64,000 nucleotides of DNA, taken from assembly GCF_000328705.1 (NCBI RefSeq), contig NC_019673.1:6758001-6822000 (forward strand). The letters are read 5' to 3'. Of this stretch, positions 39,415 through 48,967 are shown piece after piece. The notes beneath the pieces were generated by a model that saw only the letters and a list, made by a program, of their open reading frames with translations, had not been told where the DNA came from and searched no databases. The translations under genes and the position numbers were made by a program. How positions within the stretch are numbered: position 1 is the first letter of the stretch; each line of letters begins with the position of its first letter. Source of the stretch: Saccharothrix espanaensis DSM 44229 (GTDB lineage: Bacteria > Actinomycetota > Actinomycetes > Mycobacteriales > Pseudonocardiaceae).

Positions 39415-40341
39415 ATGGCCCTTCCCGTTGTGCTGCTCGCCTCGCCCCGGTCGTTCTGCGCCGGGGTCGAGCGGGCTGTGGAGATCGTGGAACACCTGCT
39501 CGCGCAGCGCGGCGGACCCATCCACGTGCGCAAGCAGATCGTGCACAACACGCACGTGGTGGCCGACCTGGAGGCGCGCGGCGCGGTGTTCGTGGACGAG
39601 TTGGACGCCGTGCCTGACGGTTCGACCGTGGTGTTCTCGGCGCACGGCGTGTCCCCCGCGGTGCGGGAGGAGGCCGCGCGCAGAGATCTCGACGTCGTGG
39701 ACGCGACCTGCCCGCTGGTGACGAAGGTGCACGCGGAAGCCCGCCGGTACGCCGCGCGCGGCGACACCGTGGTGCTGATCGGGCACGAGGGGCACGAGGA
39801 GGTGGAGGGCACGCTGGGCGAGGCCCCGGACCGGACCGTGCTGGTCGCCACGGTCGAGGACGTCGCCCGGCTGGAGGTGCCCGACCCGGAGCGGGTGTCC
39901 TACCTGACGCAGACGACGTTGGCGGTGGACGAGACGACGGAGGTCGTGGCGGCGCTGCGGGCGAAGTTCCCGGCGTTGCGGGGACCCGCGTCGGACGACA
40001 TCTGCTACGCCACCACCAACCGGCAGGACGCGGTGCGCGAGGTGGCCCGGGACGCCGACCTGGTGCTCGTGGTCGGGTCCGCGAACTCGTCCAACTCGGT
40101 GCGGCTGGTGGAGCTCGCGCGCCGGCAGGGCACGCCCGCGCACCTGATCGACGACGTGTCGGAGATCCGGCCGGAGTGGCTGGAGGGGGTGCGGGTGATC
40201 GGCCTGAGCGCCGGGGCGTCCGCGCCGCCGGAGCTGGTGGACGAGGTGATCACCGAGTTGGGCGCGTGGGACGTGCAGGTCCGCGAGACGGCCCGGGAGA
40301 CGATCACGTTCACCCTGCCCGCCGCGGTGAGGCCGCGATGA
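39415..40341 (+). CDS. ispH: 4-hydroxy-3-methylbut-2-enyl diphosphate reductase
   Basis: A 308-residue enzyme for the last MEP step, producing IPP and DMAPP from HMBPP. The three cluster-binding cysteines are Cys15 (RSFCAGV), Cys99 (DATCPLV) and Cys197 ([11 protein letters not shown]). Substrate-site residues appear in [21 protein letters not shown] and [14 protein letters not shown] precedes the ATG. The dxs ATG overlaps its stop. It is probably cytosolic and operonic with prenyl synthase, dxs and ispG. Confidence 0.96.
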   Translation: MALPVVLLASPRSFCAGVERAVEIVEHLLAQRGGPIHVRKQIVHNTHVVADLEARGAVFVDELDAVPDGSTVVFSAHGVSPAVREEAARRDLDVVDATCPLVTKVHAEARRYAARGDTVVLIGHEGHEEVEGTLGEAPDRTVLVATVEDVARLEVPDPERVSYLTQTTLAVDETTEVVAALRAKFPALRGPASDDICYATTNRQDAVREVARDADLVLVVGSANSSNSVRLVELARRQGTPAHLIDDVSEIRPEWLEGVRVIGLSAGASAPPELVDEVITELGAWDVQVRETARETITFTLPAAVRPR

Positions 40342-42074
40342 CCCTCTTGGACGCGATCACCGGCCCCGGTGATGTGCGCGCGCTGCCGTCATCGGCGCTG
40401 CCGGTGCTGGCCGGCGAGATCCGGCGGTTCCTGATCGAGCAGGTGTCGCGCGCGGGCGGGCACCTCGGGCCGAACCTGGGCGCGGTGGAGCTGACCATCG
40501 CGGTGCACCGGGTGTTCGACTCGCCGCACGACGTGCTGCTGTTCGACACCGGGCACCAGGCGTACGTGCACAAGGTGCTCACCGGGCGGGCCGCCGAGTT
40601 CGAGACGCTGCGCCGCGCGGGCGGGCTGTCCGGGTACCCGTCGGCGGCCGAGTCGCCGCACGACGTGATCGAGAACTCGCACGCGTCGACCGCGCTGTCA
40701 TACGCGGACGGCGTGGCCAAGGCGTTGCGGCTCAAGGGTTCCGCCCGGCGGGTCGTGGCGATCGTCGGTGACGGCGCGCTGACCGGCGGGATGGCGTGGG
40801 AGGCGCTGAACAACCTGGCGAGCACCGAGCACCCGGTGGTCATCGTGCTCAACGACAACGGCCGCTCGTACGCGCCGACCGTCGGCGGTCTGGGCGCGCA
40901 CCTGGGGGCGCTGCGCTCGGGGCGGGCCGAGCCGGGCAACCTGTTCCAGGACCTCGGGCTGGCCTACCTGGGACCGGTCGACGGGCACGACCCGGCAGAC
41001 CTGGAGTGCGCGCTGACCGAGGCGGCGGCGCTGGGCCGCCCGGTGGTGGTGCACTGCGTGACCAGGAAGGGCAAGGGCTACCCGCCCGCCGAGCAGGACC
41101 AGGCCGACCACCACCACGCGGTGTCCGCGACCGGGTCGAACGGCGGCCGCACGTGGACCGACGTGTTCGGCGCGGAGATCGCCGCGATCGGCGAGGACCG
41201 GTCCGACGTGGTGTGCCTGACCGCCGCCATGCAGGGCCCCACCGGGCTCGACGCGTTCGCCGAGCGGTTCCCGCAGCGGGTGTTCGACGTCGGCATCGCC
41301 GAGCAGCACGCGGTCACGTCCGCCGCGGGGCTGGCGATGGCGGGGCTGCACCCGGTGGTGGCGGTCTACGCGACGTTCATCAGCCGGGCGTTCGACCAGG
41401 TGCTGCTGGACGTGGCGCTGCACCGGCTGCCGGTGACGTTCGTGCTCGACCGGGCGGGCGTGACCGGCCCGGACGGGCCGAGCCACCACGGCATGTGGGA
41501 CGCCTCGGTGCTGCCGGTCGTCCCGGGGTTGCGGCTGGCCGCGCCGCGCGACCCGGCCCGGCTGCGTGAACTCCTGCGGGAGGCGGTCGCGGTGTCCGAC
41601 GGGCCGACCGCCCTGCGGTACCCGAAGGCCGCGGCGGGCGCGGACATCCCGGCGGTGCGCCGGATCGGGCGGTGCGACGTGCTGCGCGAGGAGCCGGACC
41701 CGGTCGGCCTGCTGATCGCGGTCGGGCCGATGGCGAAGGCGTGCCTGGAGGCCGCCGAGGAGCTGGCCGGGCACGGCGTCCCGGTCGACGTGGTCGACCC
41801 GCGCTGGACGGCCCCGCTGGACCCGGCGCTGGTCAAGCTGGCCGCCGCGCACCAATTCGTGCTCGCCGTGGAGGACACCACGGCCACCGGCGCGCTGGGC
41901 GGACGGCTCGCGCAAGCGCTCGCGGTGCTCGGCGCGCCGACCCGGGTCGGCACGTTCGCGCTGCCCGCGAGCTTCCTGCCGCACGGGTCCCGGGCCGAGA
42001 TCCTGCGGGCGCACGGCCTGGACGCGGCCGGGATCACCACGACCGTCCTGAAGCGACTCAAGGAGCACAGTTGA
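40338..42074 (+). CDS. dxs: 1-deoxy-D-xylulose-5-phosphate synthase (short form)
   Basis: A 578-residue ThDP enzyme that joins pyruvate and glyceraldehyde 3-phosphate in the first MEP step. GGHLGPNLG (His42) and [11 protein letters not shown] (His73) are conserved. The ThDP motif begins [16 protein letters not shown] at Gly144. [16 protein letters not shown] carries the catalytic Glu, and [15 protein letters not shown] is intact. The protein is shorter than typical DXS (about 620-640 residues), with shorter loops rather than a missing domain. ATG overlaps the ispH stop and the ispG TTG overlaps its stop. This may be a second, cluster-specific DXS. Confidence 0.94.
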   Translation: MTLLDAITGPGDVRALPSSALPVLAGEIRRFLIEQVSRAGGHLGPNLGAVELTIAVHRVFDSPHDVLLFDTGHQAYVHKVLTGRAAEFETLRRAGGLSGYPSAAESPHDVIENSHASTALSYADGVAKALRLKGSARRVVAIVGDGALTGGMAWEALNNLASTEHPVVIVLNDNGRSYAPTVGGLGAHLGALRSGRAEPGNLFQDLGLAYLGPVDGHDPADLECALTEAAALGRPVVVHCVTRKGKGYPPAEQDQADHHHAVSATGSNGGRTWTDVFGAEIAAIGEDRSDVVCLTAAMQGPTGLDAFAERFPQRVFDVGIAEQHAVTSAAGLAMAGLHPVVAVYATFISRAFDQVLLDVALHRLPVTFVLDRAGVTGPDGPSHHGMWDASVLPVVPGLRLAAPRDPARLRELLREAVAVSDGPTALRYPKAAAGADIPAVRRIGRCDVLREEPDPVGLLIAVGPMAKACLEAAEELAGHGVPVDVVDPRWTAPLDPALVKLAAAHQFVLAVEDTTATGALGGRLAQALAVLGAPTRVGTFALPASFLPHGSRAEILRAHGLDAAGITTTVLKRLKEHS

Positions 42075-43159
42075 CCACTCTGCAACTGGCCCCGCCCGTG
42101 CGGCGGCGTCGGCTGTCCCGCAAGCTGTCGGTCGGCGGCGTGGAGGTCGGGGGTGACGCGCCGGTCACCGTGCAGTCGATGACCACCACACCCACCGCCG
42201 ACGTCGAGGCCACCCTGCGCCAGATCGCCGAGCTCACCGCCGCCGGCTGCGAGATCGTCCGGGTCGCGGTGCCGTCGCAGGACGACGCGGACGCCCTGCC
42301 GACCATCGCCCGCAAGTCGCCGATCCCGGTCGTGGCCGACATCCACTTCCAGCCGAGGTACGTGTTCGCCGCGATCGACGCGGGGTGCGCGGCGGTCCGG
42401 GTGAACCCCGGCAACATCCGGCAGTTCGACGACAAGGTCGCGGAGATCGCGCGGGCGGCGTCGAGCGCCCGGGTGCCGATCCGGATCGGGGTGAACGCGG
42501 GGTCGCTGGACCAGCGGCTCTACCGGAAGTACGGGAAGGCGTCGCCGGAGGCGCTGGTCGAGTCGGCGCTGTGGGAGTGCTCGCTGTTCGAGGAACACGG
42601 GTTCACCGACCTGAAGATCTCGGTCAAGCACCACGACCCGATGGTGATGGTCGCCGCGTACCGGCAGCTGGCCCGGTCCTGCGACTACCCGCTGCACCTG
42701 GGCGTGACGGAGGCCGGGCCGCTGGTCCAGGGCACGGTGAAGTCGTCGGTGGCGTTCGGGGTGCTGCTGTCGGAGGGGATCGGCGACACGATCCGGGTGT
42801 CGCTGTCCGCCCCGCCGGTGGAGGAGGTCAAGGTCGGCGCGCAGATCCTGGCGTCGCTGGGGCTGCGGCCCCGGAAGCTGGAAATCGTCTCCTGCCCGTC
42901 GTGCGGGCGGGCGCAGGTCGACGTGTACAAGCTGGCCGAGCAGGTCACGGCGGCGTTCGAGGACTTCCCGGTGCCGCTGCGGGTCGCGGTGATGGGGTGC
43001 GTGGTCAACGGGCCCGGCGAAGCCCGGGAGGCCGATCTGGGGGTTTCCTCCGGCAACGGCAAGGGGCAGATCTTCGTGCGCGGCGAGGTGGTGCGGACGG
43101 TGCCCGAGTCGCAGATCGTCGAGGCCCTGCTGGAAGAGGCGCTGAAACTGGACGTCTGA
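42071..43159 (+). CDS. ispG: 4-hydroxy-3-methylbut-2-en-1-yl diphosphate synthase
   Basis: A 362-residue enzyme converting MEcPP to HMBPP. The TIM-barrel part contains [29 protein letters not shown] and VRVNPGNI. The C-terminal 4Fe-4S ligands are Cys275 and Cys278 ([11 protein letters not shown]) and Cys310, with Glu317 in [11 protein letters not shown]. The start is the rare TTG at 42071, supported by AAGGAG at good spacing and a TTGA overlap with the dxs stop. It is the last gene of the operon, followed by a minisatellite and a terminator. Confidence 0.95.
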   Translation: MTTLQLAPPVRRRRLSRKLSVGGVEVGGDAPVTVQSMTTTPTADVEATLRQIAELTAAGCEIVRVAVPSQDDADALPTIARKSPIPVVADIHFQPRYVFAAIDAGCAAVRVNPGNIRQFDDKVAEIARAASSARVPIRIGVNAGSLDQRLYRKYGKASPEALVESALWECSLFEEHGFTDLKISVKHHDPMVMVAAYRQLARSCDYPLHLGVTEAGPLVQGTVKSSVAFGVLLSEGIGDTIRVSLSAPPVEEVKVGAQILASLGLRPRKLEIVSCPSCGRAQVDVYKLAEQVTAAFEDFPVPLRVAVMGCVVNGPGEAREADLGVSSGNGKGQIFVRGEVVRTVPESQIVEALLEEALKLDV

Positions 43160-43161
43160 GG

Positions 43162-43343
43162 TTCGGGTCGGCGGGCACCGATCAGCTTCGGGTCGGCTTC
43201 GAGTCGGCGGGGACAGATCAGCTTCGGGTCGGCCTCGGGTCAGCGGGACAGATCGGCTTCGGGTCGGCCTCGGATCGGCAGGGACAAATCGGCTTCGGCT
43301 CGGCGGGCACAGATCGGCTTTGAGTCGGCGAAGGCAGATCGGC
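43162..43343 (+). repeat. Degenerate minisatellite after ispG
   Basis: Six units share the frame TTCGGGTCGGC ... GGGACAGATCGGC. Unit lengths alternate between 25 bp and 36 bp because an 11-bp TTCGGGTCGGC block is single or doubled. It starts 3 bp past the ispG stop and ends 16 bp before the convergent terminator. No gene is carried. Confidence 0.85.
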
Positions 43344-43359
43344 TGGTAGCGGAAGGAAA

Positions 43360-43381
43360 GGTCGGGCCGGGTGGCCCGACC
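43360..43381. terminator. Bidirectional hairpin between ispG and the ABC permease
   Basis: GGTCGGGCC and GGCCCGACC pair perfectly around a GGGT tetraloop. It sits 1 bp beyond the stop of the convergent permease gene and at the end of the isoprenoid operon. Confidence 0.75.
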
Positions 43382-43382
43382 T

Positions 43383-45920
43383 CTACTCGTAGGAGATCGC
43401 CTGCAACACGTTGAGCCGCGCCGCCCGGATCGCGGGCAGGATCGCCGCGACGACGCCGACCACGGCGGCGATCAGGAGGTAGCTGCCCAGCTGCGCCCAC
43501 GGGATGCCGAGTTCGCTGAAACCCTCGTCCTTCAGGGCCTTGACCGCGACCACGCCGATCGCAGTGCCGACCACCAGGCCGAGAAGCGCGCCGAAGACCG
43601 AGATCACCACCGACTCCACGGTGATCATCCGCATCACCTGCGCCCGGCGCATCCCGATCGCCCGCAGCAGGCCCAGCTCACGGGTCCGCTCGATCACCGA
43701 CAGCGCCAGCGTGTTGATCACGCCGAGCACCGCGATGAGGATCGCCAGCGCGAGCAGGATCTGGATCATCATCAGGACGGTGTCGAGCTGCGACGCCTGT
43801 TGCCGCACGAACCCGCTGCGGTCCTGGACGGTGATCTCCGGGTCGTCCGCGAACATCGGCTCGACCCGCTTCTTGACCTCCGCCACGTCCGCGCCGGCGG
43901 TCACCTGGACGAACGCGTTGGAGATCTGCTCCACCCGGAAGTCCTTGGCCACCGCCTCGGGCAGCAGGAACGCGTTCGCCAGCACGGTGCTCTTCGCGTA
44001 CACCAGGGCAACGGTGTACGTCGCGGGCTCGCCCTTGGCCGTCTGCACGGTGACGGTGGAACCCTGCTGGAGGTTCAACGCGGTCGCGTCGCCCTCGTCG
44101 ACGCCGATCTGCCCGGCCTGGAGGTCGGCGAACCCGCCGGACGTGGCCGTGATGCCGAACTGCTTCTGGAGCACCGGCAGGTCGGTCACGGCGATCGCGT
44201 ACTTCTGCCGACCGTCGACCATGATCCCGTCGGAGTACCACCCGAACGCCGACTCGACGTCGGACATCCTCGACACATCGTCCAACCGCTGCGGCGCGAA
44301 CGTCGCCGCGCCGCCGGGGCCCTGCGACTCACCGGAGATGATCAGGTCGGACTTCACCTGGTTCTCGGCCACCTTGGTGATGCTGGTGGTGGCCGACGTG
44401 AGGATCACGCTCACCCCGGTGATCAGGGCGATGCCCACCATCAGGGCGGCGGCGGTGATCGCGGTGCGGCGCGGGTTGCGCGCCGAGTTCCGCCGGCCGA
44501 GCGTGCCCGGCATCGACCACGCCAGCAGCTTGCCGATCACCGACACGACCGGCCTGCTGACCAGCGGTGTCAGCAGCGCGACCCCGACGAACGCGAGCAG
44601 CAGCCCGGCCATGATCAGCACCAGCGACGTGGTGGTGAAGCCGTACCAGAGCAGCCCGCCGCCCGCCGCGGCCACCGCCGCGCCCGCGATGGTCAGCTTG
44701 GTCAGCGGGCGGTCCGGGGTGGCCGCTTCACGCATCGCGGCGACCGGCGCGATGCGCGAGGCGCGCAGCGCGGGCAGCACCGCGGCGAGCACGGTGACGA
44801 CGATGCCGACCGCGAACGCCGAGATCACGGCGCTGGGCGGCACGCTGATGCCCGCGAGCTGCATGCCGCCGCCGAGCGAGCTGAAGAGGGTGGCGAGCAG
44901 AGCGCCGACACCGATGCCCGCGCCGAGCCCGACCACGGCCGCGATCAGGCCGATCACGACGGCCTCGATCACCACCGAGCCGACCATCTGCTTGCGGCTG
45001 GCGCCCATCGCCCGCAGCAGCGCCAGCTCCCGGGTGCGCTGCGCCACGATGATGGAGAACGTGTTGAGGATGATGAAGATGCCGACGAACAGGGCGATCC
45101 CGGCGAAGCCCAGCAGCACGTAGTTGAAGAACGACAGGCCCTCGGCGATCGCGTCGCTCTGGTCCTTGGCGAGCTGCTCGCCGGTCTTGACCTGGAACTC
45201 GTCGCCGAGCCGCTGCTGGATGCGCTGCCGGAGCACGTCGTCGGCGACGCCGTCGGCCCCGCGCGCGGTGATCCCGGTGTACGCGCCGGGCTGCCCGAGC
45301 AGGAGCTGCTGCGCAACCGGCTCGGTGAACGCGGTGAGCAGTTCGCCGCCCAGCGAGTCACGGTTGCCGGGGTAGCCGAAGACGCCGGTGACGGTGAACG
45401 ACTTCTTCGGCTCCAAGGTGATCACGGACATCTGCTCGCCGACCTGGAACCCGCCGGTCTTGGCGAGGTAGGCGCTGATGGCGACCTCGCCGTCGCGTTG
45501 CGGCGGCCGGCCCTCGCGGAACTGCTCCTGCCCGCCGTCCTGCCACGCCGTGCCCAGGCGCGGCGCGCCGGACGTGGTGAGCACCTTGCCGTCCTCGCCG
45601 ATCGGCCGGGCGGAGCCGGTGACGTCGCCGGTGGCGGACTTGACGCCCTCGACCGAGCGGACGGCCGCCAGGTCGGCGGTGGTGAGCGTGCCGCCGCCCG
45701 CACCCGTGTCCGGGTCCTCGCTGGTGACCTTGGGCTTGAGCGCGACCTGGACGTCCACGTCGGAGTAGACGTTGGCGAACAGGTCCTTGAAGGAGCGGTC
45801 GAGCGTGTCGGTCAGCACGAAGGAGCCGGACACGAACATCACGCCGAGCACGACGGACAGTCCGGACAGGACCAGCCGCAGTTTGCGTGACAGCACGCTC
45901 TTGAGGGTCGCCTTCAACAT
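43383..45920 (-). CDS. ABC transporter permease, two-FtsX-domain type
   Basis: An 845-residue permease. An N-terminal membrane helix (about 16-38) precedes a large periplasmic-type domain to about 270. A three-helix FtsX unit spans about 275-400, two more helices lie near 430-480, a second outer domain follows, and a final FtsX unit covers about 725-840 (VLGVINTLALSVIERTRELGLLRAIGMRR). This is the LolC/MacB-like export layout common in actinobacteria. The ATG overlaps the ATPase stop by one base (TGATG). The substrate is unknown. Confidence 0.9.
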   Translation of the reverse strand: MLKATLKSVLSRKLRLVLSGLSVVLGVMFVSGSFVLTDTLDRSFKDLFANVYSDVDVQVALKPKVTSEDPDTGAGGGTLTTADLAAVRSVEGVKSATGDVTGSARPIGEDGKVLTTSGAPRLGTAWQDGGQEQFREGRPPQRDGEVAISAYLAKTGGFQVGEQMSVITLEPKKSFTVTGVFGYPGNRDSLGGELLTAFTEPVAQQLLLGQPGAYTGITARGADGVADDVLRQRIQQRLGDEFQVKTGEQLAKDQSDAIAEGLSFFNYVLLGFAGIALFVGIFIILNTFSIIVAQRTRELALLRAMGASRKQMVGSVVIEAVVIGLIAAVVGLGAGIGVGALLATLFSSLGGGMQLAGISVPPSAVISAFAVGIVVTVLAAVLPALRASRIAPVAAMREAATPDRPLTKLTIAGAAVAAAGGGLLWYGFTTTSLVLIMAGLLLAFVGVALLTPLVSRPVVSVIGKLLAWSMPGTLGRRNSARNPRRTAITAAALMVGIALITGVSVILTSATTSITKVAENQVKSDLIISGESQGPGGAATFAPQRLDDVSRMSDVESAFGWYSDGIMVDGRQKYAIAVTDLPVLQKQFGITATSGGFADLQAGQIGVDEGDATALNLQQGSTVTVQTAKGEPATYTVALVYAKSTVLANAFLLPEAVAKDFRVEQISNAFVQVTAGADVAEVKKRVEPMFADDPEITVQDRSGFVRQQASQLDTVLMMIQILLALAILIAVLGVINTLALSVIERTRELGLLRAIGMRRAQVMRMITVESVVISVFGALLGLVVGTAIGVVAVKALKDEGFSELGIPWAQLGSYLLIAAVVGVVAAILPAIRAARLNVLQAISYE

Positions 45921-46768
45921 CAGGCCACGACCAGTTGTTCGTCGTCGCGGTCGCTGTCGTTGTCGCGGTCGTCGTGGGGGTTGGAGTGGGGGTCGTCGTG
46001 GGGGTTGGAGTGGGGATGGGTGAACGGGTGGTCGCCGTCCAGGTGCTTCATGGTGTCGAGGACGGCGGCGGCGGTGGGGCGCAGGAGTTCGCGCACGATC
46101 CGGCCGTCGGCGAGGAAGATGACGCGGTCCGCGTAGGACGCGGCGTTCGGGTCGTGCGTCACCATCACGACCGTCTGGCCGAACTCGGTGGCGGAGCGCT
46201 GGAGGAAGCCCAGCACCTCCGCGCCGGAACGGGAGTCGAGGTTGCCGGTCGGCTCGTCGGCGAACACCACGTCCGGCCTGGCGACCAGGGCACGCGCGCA
46301 CGCCACCCGCTGCTGCTGACCGCCGGAGAGCTGGGTGGGACGGTGGGTCAAGCGGTCCTTGAGGCCGACCGTCTCGACCACCGTGTCGAACCACTGGCGG
46401 TCGACCTTCTTGCCGCCGATCGCCAGGGGGAGCGTGATGTTCTCCTCGGCGGTGAGGGTCGGCAGCAGGTTGAACTGCTGGAAGATGAAGCCCACCTTGT
46501 CCCGGCGCAGGTCGGTCAAACCCTTGTCGCGTAAGCCGTTCACCTTGGTGCCGCCGATCCACACCTCGCCGGAGTCGATCGTGTCCAAACCGGCCAGGCA
46601 GTGCATCAGGGTCGACTTGCCAGACCCGGACGGGCCCATGATCGCGGTGAAGCGACCGCGCTCGAACTCGACGGTCACTCCGTCGAGCGCGGTGACCGCG
46701 GCCTCTCCCGTCCCGTAGGACTTCCTCACGTCCACGGCTCTCGCCGCGGACTCCTTCTTGCCCGTCAC
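45920..46768 (-). CDS. ABC transporter ATP-binding protein with His/Asp-rich tail
   Basis: A 282-residue LolD/MacB-type ATPase. It has Walker A GPSGSGKST, FQQFNLLP (Q-loop), signature LSGGQQQRV, Walker B VVFADEPTGNLDSRSG and MVTHDP (H-loop). The C-terminal 35 residues are an unusual tail with two HSNPHDD repeats followed by RDNDSDRDDE. The DNA there is itself a direct repeat near 45968-46015. The tail could bind divalent metal or be a harmless expansion. ATP-driven partner of the following permease. Confidence 0.92.
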   Translation of the reverse strand: MTGKKESAARAVDVRKSYGTGEAAVTALDGVTVEFERGRFTAIMGPSGSGKSTLMHCLAGLDTIDSGEVWIGGTKVNGLRDKGLTDLRRDKVGFIFQQFNLLPTLTAEENITLPLAIGGKKVDRQWFDTVVETVGLKDRLTHRPTQLSGGQQQRVACARALVARPDVVFADEPTGNLDSRSGAEVLGFLQRSATEFGQTVVMVTHDPNAASYADRVIFLADGRIVRELLRPTAAAVLDTMKHLDGDHPFTHPHSNPHDDPHSNPHDDRDNDSDRDDEQLVVA

Positions 46769-47546
46769 CTGGATCCTCCAGTGCGCCCTCTACGACGGCA
46801 GTCGCCGTTCCCGAGGGCAATGCTCCTCGGGACGAGCTGAGGACGCGTCCGGCATCGACCCTGAAACCCTCTCAGGGAAATTCCCCGGTTCGGGCGAACT
46901 TCTAGCCGGGGGTGGGGGTTTTGGGCCGGCGGAGTCTCGGATCGGGGTTCGGTTCGGGTCGGGTCGGATTGGCTCAGGGCGAGGGCGGGGCGGGGGGCGC
47001 GGGGTGGGGCGGGGGCGCGGGGTGGAAGAGGCGGGAGAGGCGCGGGTGGGTTTGCCGGAGGGATGTTTGTAGAGAGGTTGTTGTTCATCTGGGTGTGGTT
47101 TTCGCAGTTGACCATGTGAAGTCCTGGTGTCGGGCTCGACTCGAACGGCCCAACCTTGGGGCACTGGAGTTGTGAGAGCGCTCCCCTGCGCTCTACCTTG
47201 GGAGATGGCTACCGAGGTCGGGAACGCGTCCCGATCGGGAGTTGTGCGAGGTCGCTGTGAAGGTGAATCCGACACCCATCGGGTGAACCGGTCGCCTGGA
47301 GTGCGCTACCGCCTCCAGGCAGCCGGTCGGGTGATCATCCGACCGCTGCGGCGAGGTTCGGACACCCTTGGGAATCGGTGCGACACGGTGTGTCGCAGAC
47401 CGGGTTCGATCCCACCCAAATTCCGGGAAAAGGGAGACAGGGGGCCGTGCCGCCCGTAGGGTCTGGCGTCGGCGGTGACCCGGACCACGGCGTCGGCGAA
47501 CCCGCCCACACGGCGAGAAGATCATCCCGACCGCTAGGAGCTGGTG
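46769..47546. other. Gene-free divergent region with G-rich tract and hairpins
   Basis: No convincing gene lies between the ABC ATPase and the DUF742 gene. Small dyads occur at 46859-46877 (CCCTGA/TCAGGG) and 47294-47320 (GCCTGGAG/CTCCAGGC). A run of closely spaced G-tracts at about 46977-47022 on the plus strand (four or more runs of three to six G) could fold as a G-quadruplex. Promoters for both flanking genes must lie here; TTGACC near 47107 is one weak candidate. Confidence 0.45.
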
Positions 47547-47891
47547 GTGTCGACCTTCCGGGTGCGCCCTTACACCAGGACAGGCGGGAGGACCCGCTCC
47601 AACACGACCCTCGCCATCGAGACCATCGTGACCACGAATGAGCGGGCGGCCCAAGACGCGCTGACCTCCACCGCGGAGCACCGGATCATCAGCGACCTCT
47701 GCCGGCATCCGCATTCGGTGGCCGAGGTCGCGGCGCTCTTACGGTTGCCCTTGGGCGTGGTTCGGGTGTTGCTGGCGGACATGTCTGATTTGTCGCTGAT
47801 CAACGTGCACGCGGACGGCGAGGGCGACGAGGATGGACGGCCCTCGATCTCGTTGATGGAACGGGTCTTGGCTGGGTTGCAGCGGATCTGA
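47547..47891 (+). CDS. Orphan DUF742 (conservon CvnC-like) protein
   Basis: A 114-residue DUF742 protein. RVRPYTRTGGRTRSNTTLAIETIVTT matches the family's conserved N-terminal block. The rest resembles a winged helix (EHRIISDLCRHPHSVAEVAALLRLPLGVVRVLLADM). In Streptomyces and relatives this protein is the third gene of cvn conservons, between a roadblock protein and a small GTPase and after a sensor kinase. None of those partners is adjacent here. GTG 47547 is chosen for its 6-bp spacing to AGGAG. A regulatory role is inferred. Confidence 0.8.
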   Translation: MSTFRVRPYTRTGGRTRSNTTLAIETIVTTNERAAQDALTSTAEHRIISDLCRHPHSVAEVAALLRLPLGVVRVLLADMSDLSLINVHADGEGDEDGRPSISLMERVLAGLQRI

Positions 47892-47911
47892 CCTGAGCGG
47901 GCGGAGTCGGT

Positions 47912-47983
47912 GGAGCGGGCGGCGTGGGTGGAGCGGGCGGCGTGGGCGGTTGTTGAAGAGCAAGAGCTGAAGAGCAAGAGCTG
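47912..47983 (+). repeat. Short tandem repeats before the palindromic element
   Basis: An 18-bp unit (GGAGCGGGCGGCGTGGGT) occurs twice at 47912-47947. A 14-bp unit (AAGAGCAAGAGCTG) occurs twice at 47956-47983. They lie directly between the DUF742 gene and copy 2 of the nested palindrome. Confidence 0.8.
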
Positions 47984-47988
47984 AAAGA

Positions 47989-48172
47989 GTCCTCGCCGGA
48001 CGGGCGAGCCGCCAAGGATGACGGCGGTGGTGCGGTGGGCGTCGTGTCATCCCCGTATGGCCCGGTCGGAGACAACCACCCTTGAGTAGGTGGTGCAAGC
48101 GAAGGGCGTGCTTGCACTACCTACTCAAGCGCGGTTCGCTGGCGCGCGGGCCATACGGGGATGACACGACGC
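47989..48172 (-). repeat. Nested palindromic repeat element, copy 2 (inverted)
   Basis: Perfect 26-bp outer arms (48039-48064 and 48147-48172) share the same core as copy 1. Inner arms CTTGAGTAGGTGGTGCAAGC (48081-48100) and GCTTGCACTACCTACTCAAG (48110-48129) pair over 20 bp with one G-T. The 34-bp tail at 47989-48022 is identical to that of copy 1 in inverse orientation. Relative to copy 1, about six inner-stem positions differ, yet both strands changed together so pairing is kept. Spacer sequences match copy 1 when reversed. Confidence 0.9.
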
Positions 48173-48210
48173 GGTAGGTGGATTGTGCGCTGCGCGCACT
48201 GGTGGTGCGG

Positions 48211-48963
48211 CTAGGTGGTGGGTAGGCGTACCAAGGTTGTTCCTTCCTTGGTGTCGCGCACCAGGAATTCGGTGATCTCGTGCCACCTCATGCCCACTGC
48301 TGAGTTGATGCGCAACGGGTCTTTGTCCGTTGTGGACGTTCCTGCCAGCCACGAGGCCACGACCATGGTTTCGCCCGATTTGGCTTTGGCGACCAGTTCG
48401 CAGCGGGTGGGGCCCTTGGCGCCCTTGACTTCCAGGGACACCGACGTTCCCCAGGGTTCCGGGGTGGCGTTGAGCTTGGCCCAGACTCCCGTTGTCTGGT
48501 CCGTCCTGGTGACGGTGCCGGAGCCGTCGGGGGCGTTCTTCGCCACCGCGGCGGGCCCCGGCACCGTCGAGGAAGTGGTGGAGCTGTCGGTGTCACCGGA
48601 TGCCCTGGTGTCGTCCTGCGGGGACGACAAGCCGACCGTTGTCACGGCGGTCAGCACGATCAGCAGCACGGCCGCGGCGGCGGACAGGAGCAGCGTGGTG
48701 CGGCGTCGTCGGGCTCGGTCTTCGGTGACGGTGTCCAGCATCGCGCGGACCGAACGCCCGTCCGGGCGCTCCCCCGCGTTCGCGCGCAGCATTCCGTTGG
48801 CGTCGGCTTCGTCCAAGAGGTCTGGCAGTACGGCGAAATCGCGCAGGTCCAACGCGCAGCGACGGCACTGGGCGAGGTGGTTCTCGAAGGCGTCCACCTC
48901 GTCCTCGTCGAGGATCCCGAGGACGTACGCCGCCACGTCGACGTGGTCCGGCCGCGATGTCAC
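48211..48963 (-). CDS. Zinc-finger anti-sigma factor (ZAS type)
   Basis: A 250-residue membrane protein. The N-terminal anti-sigma domain has the H-x3-C-x2-C motif HLAQCRRC (His29, Cys33, Cys36). A single membrane helix at about 90-111 follows a basic RARRRR stretch. The C-terminal 135 residues are extracytoplasmic: a Ser/Thr/Asp linker then a beta-rich domain ending LVRDTKEGTTLVRLPTT. It starts 4 bp after the sigma factor stop, so it should bind and hold that sigma factor at the membrane until a signal arrives. Confidence 0.9.
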   Translation of the reverse strand: MTSRPDHVDVAAYVLGILDEDEVDAFENHLAQCRRCALDLRDFAVLPDLLDEADANGMLRANAGERPDGRSVRAMLDTVTEDRARRRRTTLLLSAAAAVLLIVLTAVTTVGLSSPQDDTRASGDTDSSTTSSTVPGPAAVAKNAPDGSGTVTRTDQTTGVWAKLNATPEPWGTSVSLEVKGAKGPTRCELVAKAKSGETMVVASWLAGTSTTDKDPLRINSAVGMRWHEITEFLVRDTKEGTTLVRLPTT

Positions 48964-48967
48964 CCTG

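Noticed and set aside
46859-46877. Terminator between ABC ATPase and DUF742 gene
   Set aside because: The 6-bp hairpin lies upstream of both genes' starts, so it is not placed to terminate either.
47380-47425. tRNA-like T-arm (GGGTTCGATCCC)
   Set aside because: Only two of five T-stem pairs form with the TTCGA loop in register, and no acceptor or anticodon stem can be drawn around it.
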